A stretch of 42,893 nucleotides of DNA. Origin: Clostridiales bacterium (lineage in GTDB: Bacteria > Bacillota > Clostridia > DUPQ01). Position 1 is the stretch's first letter; each line of letters starts with the position of its first letter. Below the pieces are notes generated by a model. It saw only the letters and a program-made list of their open reading frames with translations, was not told the origin of the DNA and made no database searches. The DNA is taken from assembly GCA_023145435.1 (NCBI GenBank), contig JAGLDS010000016.1:1-42893 (forward strand). Direction: 5' to 3'. This document shows, one piece after another, positions 1-8,243 of this stretch. The position numbers and the translations under genes are program-made.

Positions 1-873
1 AAAATTATCTGAAGTTTTAGAACACAGACCGTAACTTAGTAAATTATCAATATATAAAAGAGCATTAGTAGCACCTGAACTAAGCATAGTATCTTCATAA
101 CGATATGTCGTTGGATTATATGTAACAGAAGATATTAATCTATCACCATTGGAACTTTTATATGAAAAATTAAGATAAACCTCATATGCATTAAATACAT
201 CCATAAGCTCATATGCGTTTTTATAATGTAATCCATATGTATCGTTTTCACCATTTTGATCAGGGTCACCATATGTAAATTGATGTAATACATTCGCTAA
301 TTCTGATAAATTTGTTGGATAAGCTAAATCCAATGTATTCATATATGTATCATTTAGTATTCGTCCATAAATAATAGGTTTAATTGAATTTGGAATACCA
401 AATACTTTGTTTCCCTCAGTATAAAGTTGACTATATATATTAGGTAAGTTTTTCCAAACATCATTATCTTGTAAAAACTCACCAATATCTGTTAGTAAAT
501 TATATTCCATAGCAAATCCAATAAATTCTTTATATCTATCAGATTCCACAAAAAACATTCCGCTATTTTTTTTAGATAATAAATCGAGTGAATACTCATA
601 CATATAGTTAAATTCATTATTAATAATAAAATTTATTGTAACCTTAATATCAAAAGTATTTAGTAAATAATCAGACCACTCAGCTATATATACATCATCT
701 CTTTCATGTCCTCTACCTAGAACTGTCATTGGAATTTCTACCTGATTGTCAAACGAGACTACATGTGATGGTCGTTCTTCTGTTAATGTAATTCGCTCAT
801 CACCTTTAGTACATGCAAATAGTAATAAACAAATCAGTAATATTAAAAACAACTTATATGTTTTTTTTATCAT
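1..873 (-). CDS. Extracellular solute-binding lipoprotein, partial
   Basis: The gene runs off the left edge; 291 codons of the N-terminal part are visible. The start is the ATG at 873-871, preceded by a purine-rich AGAGAG ribosome site. Residues 1-20 are a lipoprotein signal peptide (two Lys, hydrophobic core) ending in the lipobox LLFAC with Cys at about 21. The stretch around residues 190-205 (FTYGDPDQNGENDTYGL) is the calcium-like DPDxNG loop typical of family 1 sugar-binding proteins, so it most likely delivers a sugar or oligosaccharide to an ABC importer outside the window. Substrate cannot be read. The match is by motif and overall pattern only. It is separated by a long intergenic stretch from the divergent methionine sulfoxide reductase. 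Confidence 0.75.
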   Translation of the reverse strand, partial: MIKKTYKLFLILLICLLLFACTKGDERITLTEERPSHVVSFDNQVEIPMTVLGRGHERDDVYIAEWSDYLLNTFDIKVTINFIINNEFNYMYEYSLDLLSKKNSGMFFVESDRYKEFIGFAMEYNLLTDIGEFLQDNDVWKNLPNIYSQLYTEGNKVFGIPNSIKPIIYGRILNDTYMNTLDLAYPTNLSELANVLHQFTYGDPDQNGENDTYGLHYKNAYELMDVFNAYEVYLNFSYKSSNGDRLISSVTYNPTTYRYEDTMLSSGATNALLYIDNLLSYGLCSKTSDNF

Positions 874-929
874 AATTTTTTCTCTCTTCTTTATACGATT
901 TCTTTAGAAAATTCAATATTAAAAGCTAT

Positions 930-965
930 TCCTAATAATGTTAACTGTCTGTGTTAGGATTTTTT
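930..965 (+). terminator. Hairpin plus T-run in the 343-base gap 874-1216
   Basis: TCCTAA (930-935) pairs with TTAGGA (954-959) and is followed by six T on the plus strand, so it reads as a weak plus-strand terminator, yet no plus-strand gene precedes it in the window. On the minus strand it would lie in the leader of the solute-binding lipoprotein and could be an operator or leader hairpin. Elsewhere the gap is AT-rich; it also holds a perfect 12-base palindrome ATGATATATCAT at 1104-1115 and an unsupported 29-codon ORF (1006-1095, minus). I see nothing else in it apart from the promoter at 1183-1210. Confidence 0.35.
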
Positions 966-1182
966 GTAATTGAATTGCTTGTAAATTATGAAATTCATCT
1001 ACTATTTAAAGTTCAATACTTGTTAAATGTTTTGTAAAAGTATTTTGCTTATATGTTTTGTTTAAAATTTTCTTAATAGTAACTGCTTGTTTCATTAACA
1101 CACATGATATATCATCTTTACTCCAATTCCCGCTTACATATTATATCATAATCAATCAAATAAATTATAAAAGCAAAAACTT

Positions 1183-1210
1183 TTTACAACCTTTCTGATT
1201 CTGATATAAT
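1183..1210 (+). promoter_or_regulatory. Promoter giving a leaderless mRNA for the sulfoxide reductase
   Basis: TTTACA (1183-1188), a 16-base spacer ending in TG at 1202-1203, and a perfect TATAAT (1205-1210) form an extended -10 promoter. The ATG is at 1217, only six bases after the -10. Transcription should therefore begin at or within a base or two of the start codon, leaving no room for a ribosome binding site. Confidence 0.75.
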
Positions 1211-1216
1211 AAATTC

Positions 1217-1681
1217 ATGGATAAACAATTAACTTATAAATTTATAGAACTAGAATTACTTTCTTTATTAGAAAAAGAAAATGATTATATTGCTTCCTTA
1301 GCAAATTGCACAGCATTACTTTATGAAAAACTTGAACAAGTAAATTGGGTGGGTTTTTACATAATAAAAAATAATGAATTAGTTCTTGGTCCTTTTCAAG
1401 GAAAAGTTGCTAGTACTAGAATAACAATAGGTAAAGGTGTATGTGGTACATGTGTAAAAGAGGGTAAAACAAAACTTATTAATGATGTTCATAAATTTAA
1501 AGGGCATATTGCATGTGATTCTTCATCAAATTCAGAAATTGTTATTCCTATATTTAAAAATAATGAAGTAATAGCAGTTTTAGATATTGATTCACCAATA
1601 TTAAATAAGTTTAATCAAGATGATCAATTTCACTTAGAAAAGGTAAGTAAAATATTAGAAAACAGTAGAATATTCATTTAA
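1217..1681 (+). CDS. msrC: Free methionine-(R)-sulfoxide reductase (GAF-domain fRMsr)
   Basis: A 154-residue single-GAF-domain protein. Established for this family: it reduces free L-methionine-(R)-sulfoxide in the cytoplasm, recycling through disulfides to thioredoxin. Diagnostic blocks are WVGFY (44-48), LGPFQGKVA (57-65), GVCGTC (74-79) and GHIACD (96-101). The catalytic and resolving cysteines correspond to Cys100 and Cys76; the third family cysteine in ACTRI is Ser66 here, a change common in low-GC Gram-positives, and an extra Cys79 sits nearby. The length matches the family. The start is fixed by the promoter, since the gene has no Shine-Dalgarno sequence. The tail faces the glycyl radical activase gene, only 11 bases away, convergently. 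Confidence 0.92.
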   Translation: MDKQLTYKFIELELLSLLEKENDYIASLANCTALLYEKLEQVNWVGFYIIKNNELVLGPFQGKVASTRITIGKGVCGTCVKEGKTKLINDVHKFKGHIACDSSSNSEIVIPIFKNNEVIAVLDIDSPILNKFNQDDQFHLEKVSKILENSRIFI

Positions 1682-1692
1682 GCTATATTTTT

Positions 1693-2565
1693 TTATATAA
1701 ATAATTTTTTTAAAGTATCCATTAGCTCATTACTTGGTGGGGATATGTTTGATAATAGATATTCTTTAGATAAACTTTCATATTTAGAAATACCAATTTG
1801 ATGGTAAGGAAGTAATTCTACTTTTTTTATATTCTTAAGAGGTTTTAAAAATTGTGCAATATCACTAATTGACTTTAAATCTGCATTTATTGTAGGTATA
1901 ACAGGTATCCTTATATATATATTCTTATGTATTTTATCAAGTTTAATTAGATTTTCTAAAATCAATTTATTACTAGCCCCTGTGTATTTTTTATGCTTTA
2001 CTTCATCAATCATTTTTATATCATATAAGAATAAATCTGTATACTCTATTACTTCTAAGAAATTACTAAAAGGAACATTTCCTGCACTATCTACAGCAGT
2101 ATGAAATCCACTTTCTTTACATTTTATTAGTATATCTCTTGAAAAGGTGCTTTGTAATAGTGGTTCACCACCTGATAGTGTAATACCACCTTTAGAATTT
2201 TTAATAAAAGCTTCATCTTGTTTTATTTTGATCATTATTTCTTCTACTTTGATTTCTTCACCTGCTACTACAATGGCATCTGCATAACAATTATCTGCAC
2301 ACTTTTCGCAAGTAACACATAAATTTCTATTATATGTTTTCACATTATTTAGTAATGTGTGAGCTCCTTTTTCACACACTTTAATACAATTCATACACCC
2401 AATACATTTATGGGGGAATATTTGTATCTCATGGTTTTTAGATATTGATTCAGGATTATGACACCATATACAAGCTAATGAACAACCTTTTAAAAATATG
2501 GTAGTTCTAATCCCAGGGCCATCATGAGTAGAAAATTTTTGTATATCAAAAATTGTTCCATTCAT
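1693..2565 (-). CDS. Glycyl radical enzyme activating protein (radical SAM)
   Basis: A 290-residue radical SAM enzyme that would use S-adenosylmethionine to place the glycyl radical on the partner enzyme encoded immediately upstream. The radical SAM motif CxxxCxxC is Cys28, Cys32 and Cys35, after the family start GTIFDIQKFSTHDGPGIRT. Two ferredoxin-type 4Fe-4S sites follow (Cys54, 57, 60, 64 and Cys83, 86, 89, 93), as in activases of the non-PFL glycyl radical enzymes such as CutD or HpdA; the short PFL activase lacks them. SGGEPLL lies around 130-136. The ATG directly abuts the TAA of the enzyme gene (TAAATG), so the two are translated as a coupled pair. Confidence 0.93.
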   Translation of the reverse strand: MNGTIFDIQKFSTHDGPGIRTTIFLKGCSLACIWCHNPESISKNHEIQIFPHKCIGCMNCIKVCEKGAHTLLNNVKTYNRNLCVTCEKCADNCYADAIVVAGEEIKVEEIMIKIKQDEAFIKNSKGGITLSGGEPLLQSTFSRDILIKCKESGFHTAVDSAGNVPFSNFLEVIEYTDLFLYDIKMIDEVKHKKYTGASNKLILENLIKLDKIHKNIYIRIPVIPTINADLKSISDIAQFLKPLKNIKKVELLPYHQIGISKYESLSKEYLLSNISPPSNELMDTLKKLFI

Positions 2566-4719
2566 TTAAAGACCTTCAACAATTCTATCAACTACTAATT
2601 GTCTAAACTCTTTTGATAGTGATGCAAAGTATGCTGAAAAACCTGTTACTCTAACAATTAAATTTGGATGTTTACTAGGATCATCGTGTGCTTCTAATAT
2701 TTGTTCTTTATTTAAAATATTAATATTTAGTAATGTTCCACCCATCTCACAAAATGTTTCTATAAAACTACTAACTAACTCAATTCCCTTATCATCATCA
2801 GCCATTCTAGGATCAAATTCTAATTGTAATGGAGAGGCGTTACCATAACCACATTGGTTATTTATAACAGCATTAGCCATTGCAGTTGGCGTACCGTCTT
2901 TTACAAATCCAGCAGCTGGATTAGCCCCATGTGAAATAGGTTCACTAGCTTTTCTACCATTTGGTGTAGCACCAATAGTTTTTCCAAATCCAATTGTATT
3001 TGCCCAAGAAAATAATCCTGGAATCATTGGATACCCTGCAGGTGTAGGTTTTTCTTTAACTAACTTTGTAAACAATTTAGTAATTTTACTAGCATACTCA
3101 TCTGCAATAGAATTACCAGTTCCATATTTTGGAACACTTTTAAGTAATAATCTTGTCACTTCACTATTTTCATAGTTATTTGATAAGACTTCATTTAATT
3201 CATCCCATGTAAGTTTTTCATCAATTTCAATACGTTGCTTCATAGCTGAAAAGCTATCTGCTACAGTAGCTAAGGCAGCACCGTCAATACATAAGTTATA
3301 ATATTTGGCTCCACCATTACTAATATCTAATCCACTTTCAATTGGTCCATGACAAAGAAGATTAAGTACTAATTCTGGAAGCACTTTATACATGTTATCT
3401 AATTGAAAATCCATTCCTTTTGCAATAGTTCTAACTGCAATTTTTAAATGTTTTTCAAATGAGTGCCATATTTTTTCAACTGTTGGGTTATTATTAATGA
3501 CCTCTTTATACGCCACATCAAAAATAGCTAAAAAATTAATTTTCACAATATCATTTAATGTATATTCAAGTCCTGGTAACGAACACCAATGACACCCTGT
3601 TTTTGCACGTACCCTGGCTAATTCGACTGAATAACCATTTTTCATAAATCCTTCTGTCATTCCTTTATGGCCTACAAAACTTGGAGTCCCTAATTTATCT
3701 TTAAATAAATATTTTACTGATAAAGTAAGTAAGTCTCTGTTCATGTTTTCATGAACTCTCACACATATACTTGTGGGAATTTTTAATCTATGAGCCGCTT
3801 CTACCATAAAAAACGATAAATCATTACATCTATCTGTTCCATCAGCATAGGTTCCACCTATTTCATAATATTGATTATCTTTCATTAAGAGACAAGCTAA
3901 TAAATAAATAGCTCGCTCATCATCAATGGTTTTATTTTTTTTCTCGCTTTCATAATATGGATAAAGATACCCATCAATGGCACCACCTGCTCCTGAGTTG
4001 TTATACATTGTAGCAAATATAACATACCAAGCAGTGAATTGAACCGCTTCATGAAAACTTTCTGCAGGGCGTTTAAGTAACGCTTCATTAACATTTGCCA
4101 TTTCAATAAGATTTTGTTTAATAACTAAATCGTCTTCTTTTTTAGCCATCTCTCGCGCTTGATTAACATGTCTTGTAATCATGTTAAACATTCCAATGAC
4201 CACATCTTTTTCAGCTGTATAAAAATCGCTATGTTTTTTATTATCTTGTTTTTCATATATAAGAATTTTCTTTAAGATTCCTGTAAAGCCTAAACGAAGA
4301 CCTAATTCATAATCAACATTAAAATGCTGTGCTCCACCTATCCCATGTATTAAATCATATTTTTTTTGTAATTCATGTAAATGTTCATATTTAATATCTG
4401 GATTCCATTTAACTACCCTAACATCCATAAACTGATGCATCCACCCTCCTGCTAAAGCACTTGCTTTATTTATATATACAGGATGAGTTTCTAGTAAATT
4501 ACGATAGTTTTTCCCACTTAATAAAAACCCATAAAAATCACCATTTTTATGATTAGACTCAGGTACATAATTAAACCAATCCGGTTTAGGGACAATACCC
4601 TTATCGTCAATGTCCCAATATCCGTTTGTTCCATCAACACGTTGTTTTTCTAAAGTTTGAAGTTGCTTAGTTAATCTTAATTGATCAATACGTTTTTTAT
4701 AAGATAATGATTTTTTCAT
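2566..4719 (-). CDS. Glycyl radical enzyme (PFL-like) with an unusual GCHWC active site
   Basis: 717 residues, shorter than pyruvate formate-lyase (about 760) and the eliminases (780-850). The C-terminal glycyl radical loop is clear: RVTGFSAYF with the radical glycine at 693. The expected cysteine loop is TGCHWCSLPG, Cys376 and Cys379. Known lyase and decarboxylase families have GCxE here, and PFL has adjacent cysteines (CC), so neither reaction class fits. Other family marks are KRPAESFHEAVQ (216-227) and IGGTYADGTD (287-296). The start ATG at 4719 follows GAGGAAAAC. The next gene is its activase; the divergent neighbour is a sugar-type dehydrogenase. I infer radical chemistry on a carbohydrate-derived or other small metabolite; the actual substrate is unknown. 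Confidence 0.88.
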   Translation of the reverse strand: MKKSLSYKKRIDQLRLTKQLQTLEKQRVDGTNGYWDIDDKGIVPKPDWFNYVPESNHKNGDFYGFLLSGKNYRNLLETHPVYINKASALAGGWMHQFMDVRVVKWNPDIKYEHLHELQKKYDLIHGIGGAQHFNVDYELGLRLGFTGILKKILIYEKQDNKKHSDFYTAEKDVVIGMFNMITRHVNQAREMAKKEDDLVIKQNLIEMANVNEALLKRPAESFHEAVQFTAWYVIFATMYNNSGAGGAIDGYLYPYYESEKKNKTIDDERAIYLLACLLMKDNQYYEIGGTYADGTDRCNDLSFFMVEAAHRLKIPTSICVRVHENMNRDLLTLSVKYLFKDKLGTPSFVGHKGMTEGFMKNGYSVELARVRAKTGCHWCSLPGLEYTLNDIVKINFLAIFDVAYKEVINNNPTVEKIWHSFEKHLKIAVRTIAKGMDFQLDNMYKVLPELVLNLLCHGPIESGLDISNGGAKYYNLCIDGAALATVADSFSAMKQRIEIDEKLTWDELNEVLSNNYENSEVTRLLLKSVPKYGTGNSIADEYASKITKLFTKLVKEKPTPAGYPMIPGLFSWANTIGFGKTIGATPNGRKASEPISHGANPAAGFVKDGTPTAMANAVINNQCGYGNASPLQLEFDPRMADDDKGIELVSSFIETFCEMGGTLLNINILNKEQILEAHDDPSKHPNLIVRVTGFSAYFASLSKEFRQLVVDRIVEGL

Positions 4720-4756
4720 GTTTTCCTCACATTATAAATTAGTAATTATATATCGC

Positions 4757-4783
4757 ATTATACCACTTAATATACTTAAACAA
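4757..4783 (-). promoter_or_regulatory. Promoter of the glycyl radical enzyme operon
   Basis: On the minus strand TATAAT (4762-4757) is preceded directly by TGG, an extended -10. TTGTTT (4783-4778) is a possible -35, though the spacer is only 15 bases. It leaves a leader of about 30 bases before the ATG at 4719. Confidence 0.55.
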
Positions 4784-4806
4784 TATGAGAATTGTTATGG
4801 TAAAAT
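4776..4806 (+). promoter_or_regulatory. Promoter of the Gfo/Idh/MocA gene
   Basis: TAAAAT (4801-4806) preceded by TGG gives an extended -10; the -35 is weak (TTAAAC at 4776-4781, spacer 19). Its upstream part overlaps the -35 of the divergent glycyl radical operon, so one regulator bound near 4776-4783 could control both. Confidence 0.45.
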
Positions 4807-4856
4807 AGAATTAATGAATTACTAGTATACTTATGTCTATAGATAGGAGATATATC

Positions 4857-5846
4857 ATGAATAAATTACTAATTGGAGTCCTTGGAGTTTCAGGTCATTT
4901 TCTAAAAAGAATTGTACTACCACTTTCTCATTCTAAGCATGTTAAAATCACAGCTATTGCATCTAGAAATATAGAAAAAGCTAAAAGTACTGCCTCTAGA
5001 TATTTTATTGAAAAATACTATGGATCTTATGAAGAGCTATTAGATGATCCAAATATAGATGCCATATTTATTCCTTTACCTAATCATATGCACTTAGAGT
5101 GGATAAAAAAATGTATTAATGCAAAAAAACATGTGCTTTGTGAAAAGCCACTAACTATGAACTATGAAGAAATAATTGAATTACGCTCTTTTATGAAAGG
5201 TAAAGAACATCAACTAATGGAAGCATTCATGTATCGTTTTCATCCAAAATGGATAGAAGCTAAAAAACTAATTGATAATCACTATATAGGTGATATTATA
5301 TCTATTCATACTATATTTTCATATAATAATCACGATGCATCTAATATTAGAAATATAAAAGAATATGGTGGAGGTGCATTAATGGATATTGGTTGTTATG
5401 CCATTAACACAGCAAGATTTATAATTGGTAAATCACCAATACGAGTTAGTTCTCTTATTACTACTCATAAAGTTTTTAAAACAGATATTATTACTTCAGC
5501 TATATTAGATTTTGGTGATAGTAGAGCATTATTTACTGTTTCAACTACAAGTTTTCCCAAACAGGAAGTTAAAGTTTTTGGTACAGAAGGAACTTTGACT
5601 ATAACTATTCCATTTAATGATATATCTGAAATAGAAGGAAAACTACTATTTGAAAATAATGAAAGCAAGGAAACAATAAAATTCCCAAAAGCAAATCATT
5701 ATTTAATTATGTTTGATGAATTTGCAAAAGCAATTAAACAAAATACCAAAATGCCTATTTCACTTGAAGATAGTGCAATAAATATGAAAGTTATTGATGC
5801 CATTATTACTTCAGCTGAAAAAAATTCTTGGATTAATATTGATTAG
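4857..5846 (+). CDS. Gfo/Idh/MocA family NAD(P)-dependent oxidoreductase
   Basis: 329 residues from the ATG at 4857; an upstream ATG at 4833 is in frame but has no ribosome site, whereas 4857 follows AGGAGA (4845-4850). The N-terminal Rossmann fold begins IGVLGVSG, and CEKPLT carries the family EKP motif with the catalytic-site lysine. GGGALMDIGCYAIN is the conserved C-terminal-domain motif seen in D-xylose dehydrogenase and dihydrodiol dehydrogenase relatives. It should oxidise or reduce a sugar, inositol or related polyol in the cytoplasm. Its divergent pairing with a glycyl radical enzyme suggests a shared pathway, but this is inference. The last 14 bases overlap the 3' end of the opposing gene. 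Confidence 0.9.
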   Translation: MNKLLIGVLGVSGHFLKRIVLPLSHSKHVKITAIASRNIEKAKSTASRYFIEKYYGSYEELLDDPNIDAIFIPLPNHMHLEWIKKCINAKKHVLCEKPLTMNYEEIIELRSFMKGKEHQLMEAFMYRFHPKWIEAKKLIDNHYIGDIISIHTIFSYNNHDASNIRNIKEYGGGALMDIGCYAINTARFIIGKSPIRVSSLITTHKVFKTDIITSAILDFGDSRALFTVSTTSFPKQEVKVFGTEGTLTITIPFNDISEIEGKLLFENNESKETIKFPKANHYLIMFDEFAKAIKQNTKMPISLEDSAINMKVIDAIITSAEKNSWINID

Positions 5847-6207
5847 ATAGTTCTTTTAAACGTAATAATATACTTAGAAAAGTTCTTTGCTTACATGCAC
5901 TAAGCCAAAGCCCTTCATGATTTTTTTCTTGTTCTATATAACCAGTTAGAATTGCACGTAAAGTGGTAAAGTCTGCAATCTTAATTAATTTACAATAGTT
6001 ATTATGATAACTCTCATAAAACGCTAGGGTTTCTAAATAATTTTCTATTAATAATCCCGATTGATAAACATCATGAATAAACTTCTCGAAAAATTTATCA
6101 TACTCATAATATGAGTTATTTACTAAATGTCCTATTGGCTGCTTGTTTTTCACAAAGTATGGTAAGTATGTTAGCAGCAATTGTATTGATTTTTTATACT
6201 GCTCCAT
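5833..6207 (-). CDS. Small DUF6508-like protein
   Basis: 124 residues, soluble, mostly helical by composition. The C-terminal half (TLRAILTGYIEQEKNHEGLW then LLRLKEL) has the pattern I associate with DUF6508, a family of unknown function in Firmicutes; this assignment is from memory of the motif and not verified. The ATG at 6207 follows AGGAG, and the gene begins 13 bases after the stop of the GGDEF gene, so they form an operon. No catalytic residues are recognisable. Its end overlaps the end of the opposing dehydrogenase gene by 14 bases. Confidence 0.7.
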   Translation of the reverse strand: MEQYKKSIQLLLTYLPYFVKNKQPIGHLVNNSYYEYDKFFEKFIHDVYQSGLLIENYLETLAFYESYHNNYCKLIKIADFTTLRAILTGYIEQEKNHEGLWLSACKQRTFLSILLRLKELSNQY

Positions 6208-6220
6208 TTTTGGTCTCCTA

Positions 6221-7120
6221 TTAACCAGTTGTTATTCTATTCTTCCCGCTTTTTTTACTCGTTAAAAGAAGCTTATCCGCTCTTTTTAAAGCATCTTTAA
6301 CAGTATCATTTTTTTTAATCATTGTAGCACCAATTGATATTGTGATACTTATTCGCTTATTATCTTTTAATATATATGATTTTTCTACTAGCATACGTAT
6401 TTTTTCTGCAATAATATTTAATATATCTTGCTTTACGCCACAAAATACTCCTATGAATTCTTCTCCTCCAAAGCGTCCTATAAGATCTGTACTTCTAACT
6501 GTATTAGTAAATACCTTTGCTATCATCTCTAAAACTTCATCTCCTACATCATGACCGTATAAATCATTTATATCTTTAAAATTATCAATATCTATAAATA
6601 AAATACCAATTGGAATATTTAAAAGCAATTGTTCATTTTTTCTAGAACGTAGAAAATTATTAGTATAACGTCTATTAGGTAAATTAGTTAATTGGTCATA
6701 TAATGATAACTCACGAAGAACTTCCATATCCTTTACTATGGTACTATCCTTTTTACTTTCATCTCTAAATACTTCTACTGCACCAATAATTTTATTATTC
6801 TCTTCAATTGGTATTGTTTGAATTGTAACTGGAACTCGATGACCATTTTTATGACTAAGATAAACAAAAGCTTTCCTTATTTTTTTATCTTCAATTGTTG
6901 CATGTAGTGGACACCCATTTAAACAAAGCTCGTTTCCACTAACATCGACATGATTTAATATATTATCAAAACAAAACGAATTAGTTACATCTTTAGCTAA
7001 ATATCCAGTTATTCTCTCTGCCCCTTTGTTCCAATACAGTATCTTTCGTTTTTTATCAACAAAATATACTCCTTCAAAAACATTATCCAAAATATTTTTA
7101 TATACACTTGAATTAATCAC
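6221..7120 (-). CDS. PAS-GGDEF diguanylate cyclase
   Basis: 299 residues with no membrane segment. An N-terminal PAS domain (about 5-120, with KNGHRVPVTIQTIPI typical of PAS) senses a cytoplasmic signal, and a GGDEF domain (about 135-297) should make cyclic di-GMP from two GTP. The signature is GGEEF at 218-222, an active form. RSTD at 209-212, exactly five residues ahead, is an intact inhibitory I-site, so product feedback is expected. The start is GTG at 7120-7118, preceded by AAGGAG at seven bases' spacing. It has its own promoter and precedes the DUF6508-like gene. A cysteine-containing loop (CLNGCPLH, 66-73) in the PAS domain could bind metal or sense redox state. Confidence 0.93.
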   Translation of the reverse strand: MINSSVYKNILDNVFEGVYFVDKKRKILYWNKGAERITGYLAKDVTNSFCFDNILNHVDVSGNELCLNGCPLHATIEDKKIRKAFVYLSHKNGHRVPVTIQTIPIEENNKIIGAVEVFRDESKKDSTIVKDMEVLRELSLYDQLTNLPNRRYTNNFLRSRKNEQLLLNIPIGILFIDIDNFKDINDLYGHDVGDEVLEMIAKVFTNTVRSTDLIGRFGGEEFIGVFCGVKQDILNIIAEKIRMLVEKSYILKDNKRISITISIGATMIKKNDTVKDALKRADKLLLTSKKSGKNRITTG

Positions 7121-7155
7121 TTATATCTCCTTAATCAACTGTTATTTATATACAA

Positions 7156-7184
7156 ATTTTACCCTATTAATTATGTAATATCAA
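7156..7184 (-). promoter_or_regulatory. Promoter of the PAS-GGDEF gene
   Basis: TTGATA (7184-7179), a 17-base spacer and TAAAAT (7161-7156) on the minus strand, starting only four bases after the nrdB stop. No terminator is visible between nrdB and this gene, so read-through from nrdAB is also possible. Confidence 0.7.
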
Positions 7185-7187
7185 ATT

Positions 7188-8231
7188 TTAGAGATCATCT
7201 TCAATAATACTAGATTTTGTATATGCAGAAGGTTTAGCTTCAAAAAAATCTGTTTTAATCTGATTAGGGTCAGCATACTGACTTACCCATTTCATTGAAT
7301 CAGGTTCTTCTTTATAGCCCTCATACAATTCTCCAAATCCTAAATCATTGCTTCTTTGGTTACCCAAGTACTTAATATAGTTTGTTACCATGCTCTTATT
7401 TAGCCCTGAAATTTCATTTCCTATTACATAATGGCCCCAAGAAATTTCTTCTTCCACTCCTCTTAAAAGCATTTCTTTATATTCTTTAATCTTTTCAGAT
7501 GTAAATAATTCGGGTTGTTCTCTTTTTAGTTCAAGTATAATTGACCTAAACAACCAAAGGTGTGTGTTTTCATCACGATTAATATACCGTATTTCTTGCA
7601 TGCTACCAGGCATTTTACCATTTCTGCCTAGTGCATAGAAAAACATGAAACCCGAATAAAAGTATATACCTTCTAAAATATAGTTTGCTATCATTGTTTT
7701 TAATAAAGTATCTGCATCTTTTTTATCTTGGAAATCATTATATGAATCACCAATGAATTTATTTCTAGATAATAAGTGTTTATCTTCTTTCCATTGATAT
7801 AAAATATCATTTCGTTCTTCTGGTGAGCAAATAGTATCTAGCATATAACCATAGCTTTGTGAATGCACAGCTTCTTGAAAAGTATGTATTGTTAAACATA
7901 AATTAATCTCATTTGCTGTTATATATTCACCTACATAAGGTAAATTTGCAGTTTGAATACTGTCTAAAAATATCAAAAAAGACAAAATCTTATCATAAGC
8001 TGACCGTTCTGCTTTTGTTAGAATATGATAATCTTTTACATCTTGTGATAAATTAATTTCCTCTGGAATCCAAAAATTATTCATAGCTTGTCTATACCAT
8101 TCTGAAGTCCAAGGATATCTAAGATTATTAAAGTCATTTAAGTTTGTTGTATTACCATTAATCATTCGTCTTTTTGAAACTTCAATATCTCCATTTTCAT
8201 TAAACAAAGCTTTTTTATGTAGTTGTCCCAT
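7188..8231 (-). CDS. nrdB: Ribonucleotide reductase class I, beta subunit
   Basis: 347 residues. This is the metal-radical subunit that generates the radical for NrdA. All expected carboxylate/histidine ligands are present: Asp90 in FLDS, Glu120 and His123 in QEAVHSQSY, Glu187 in YILEG, and Glu221 and His224 in RDENTH. Tyr127, three residues beyond the His, is the radical tyrosine position, so this looks like a tyrosyl-radical enzyme and not a Tyr-less variant. The C-terminal tail ends in acidic residues, as needed for docking to the alpha subunit. It starts 12 bases after nrdA, with AAAGGA before the ATG. It needs oxygen or superoxide for cofactor assembly, so the organism probably meets some oxygen. 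Confidence 0.96.
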   Translation of the reverse strand: MGQLHKKALFNENGDIEVSKRRMINGNTTNLNDFNNLRYPWTSEWYRQAMNNFWIPEEINLSQDVKDYHILTKAERSAYDKILSFLIFLDSIQTANLPYVGEYITANEINLCLTIHTFQEAVHSQSYGYMLDTICSPEERNDILYQWKEDKHLLSRNKFIGDSYNDFQDKKDADTLLKTMIANYILEGIYFYSGFMFFYALGRNGKMPGSMQEIRYINRDENTHLWLFRSIILELKREQPELFTSEKIKEYKEMLLRGVEEEISWGHYVIGNEISGLNKSMVTNYIKYLGNQRSNDLGFGELYEGYKEEPDSMKWVSQYADPNQIKTDFFEAKPSAYTKSSIIEDDL

Positions 8232-8243
8232 TTTTATTCCTTT

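Noticed and set aside
1006-1095. A 29-codon ORF on the minus strand ahead of the solute-binding gene
   Set aside because: No ribosome site at a usable distance and a lysine-rich composition that AT-rich DNA gives by chance.
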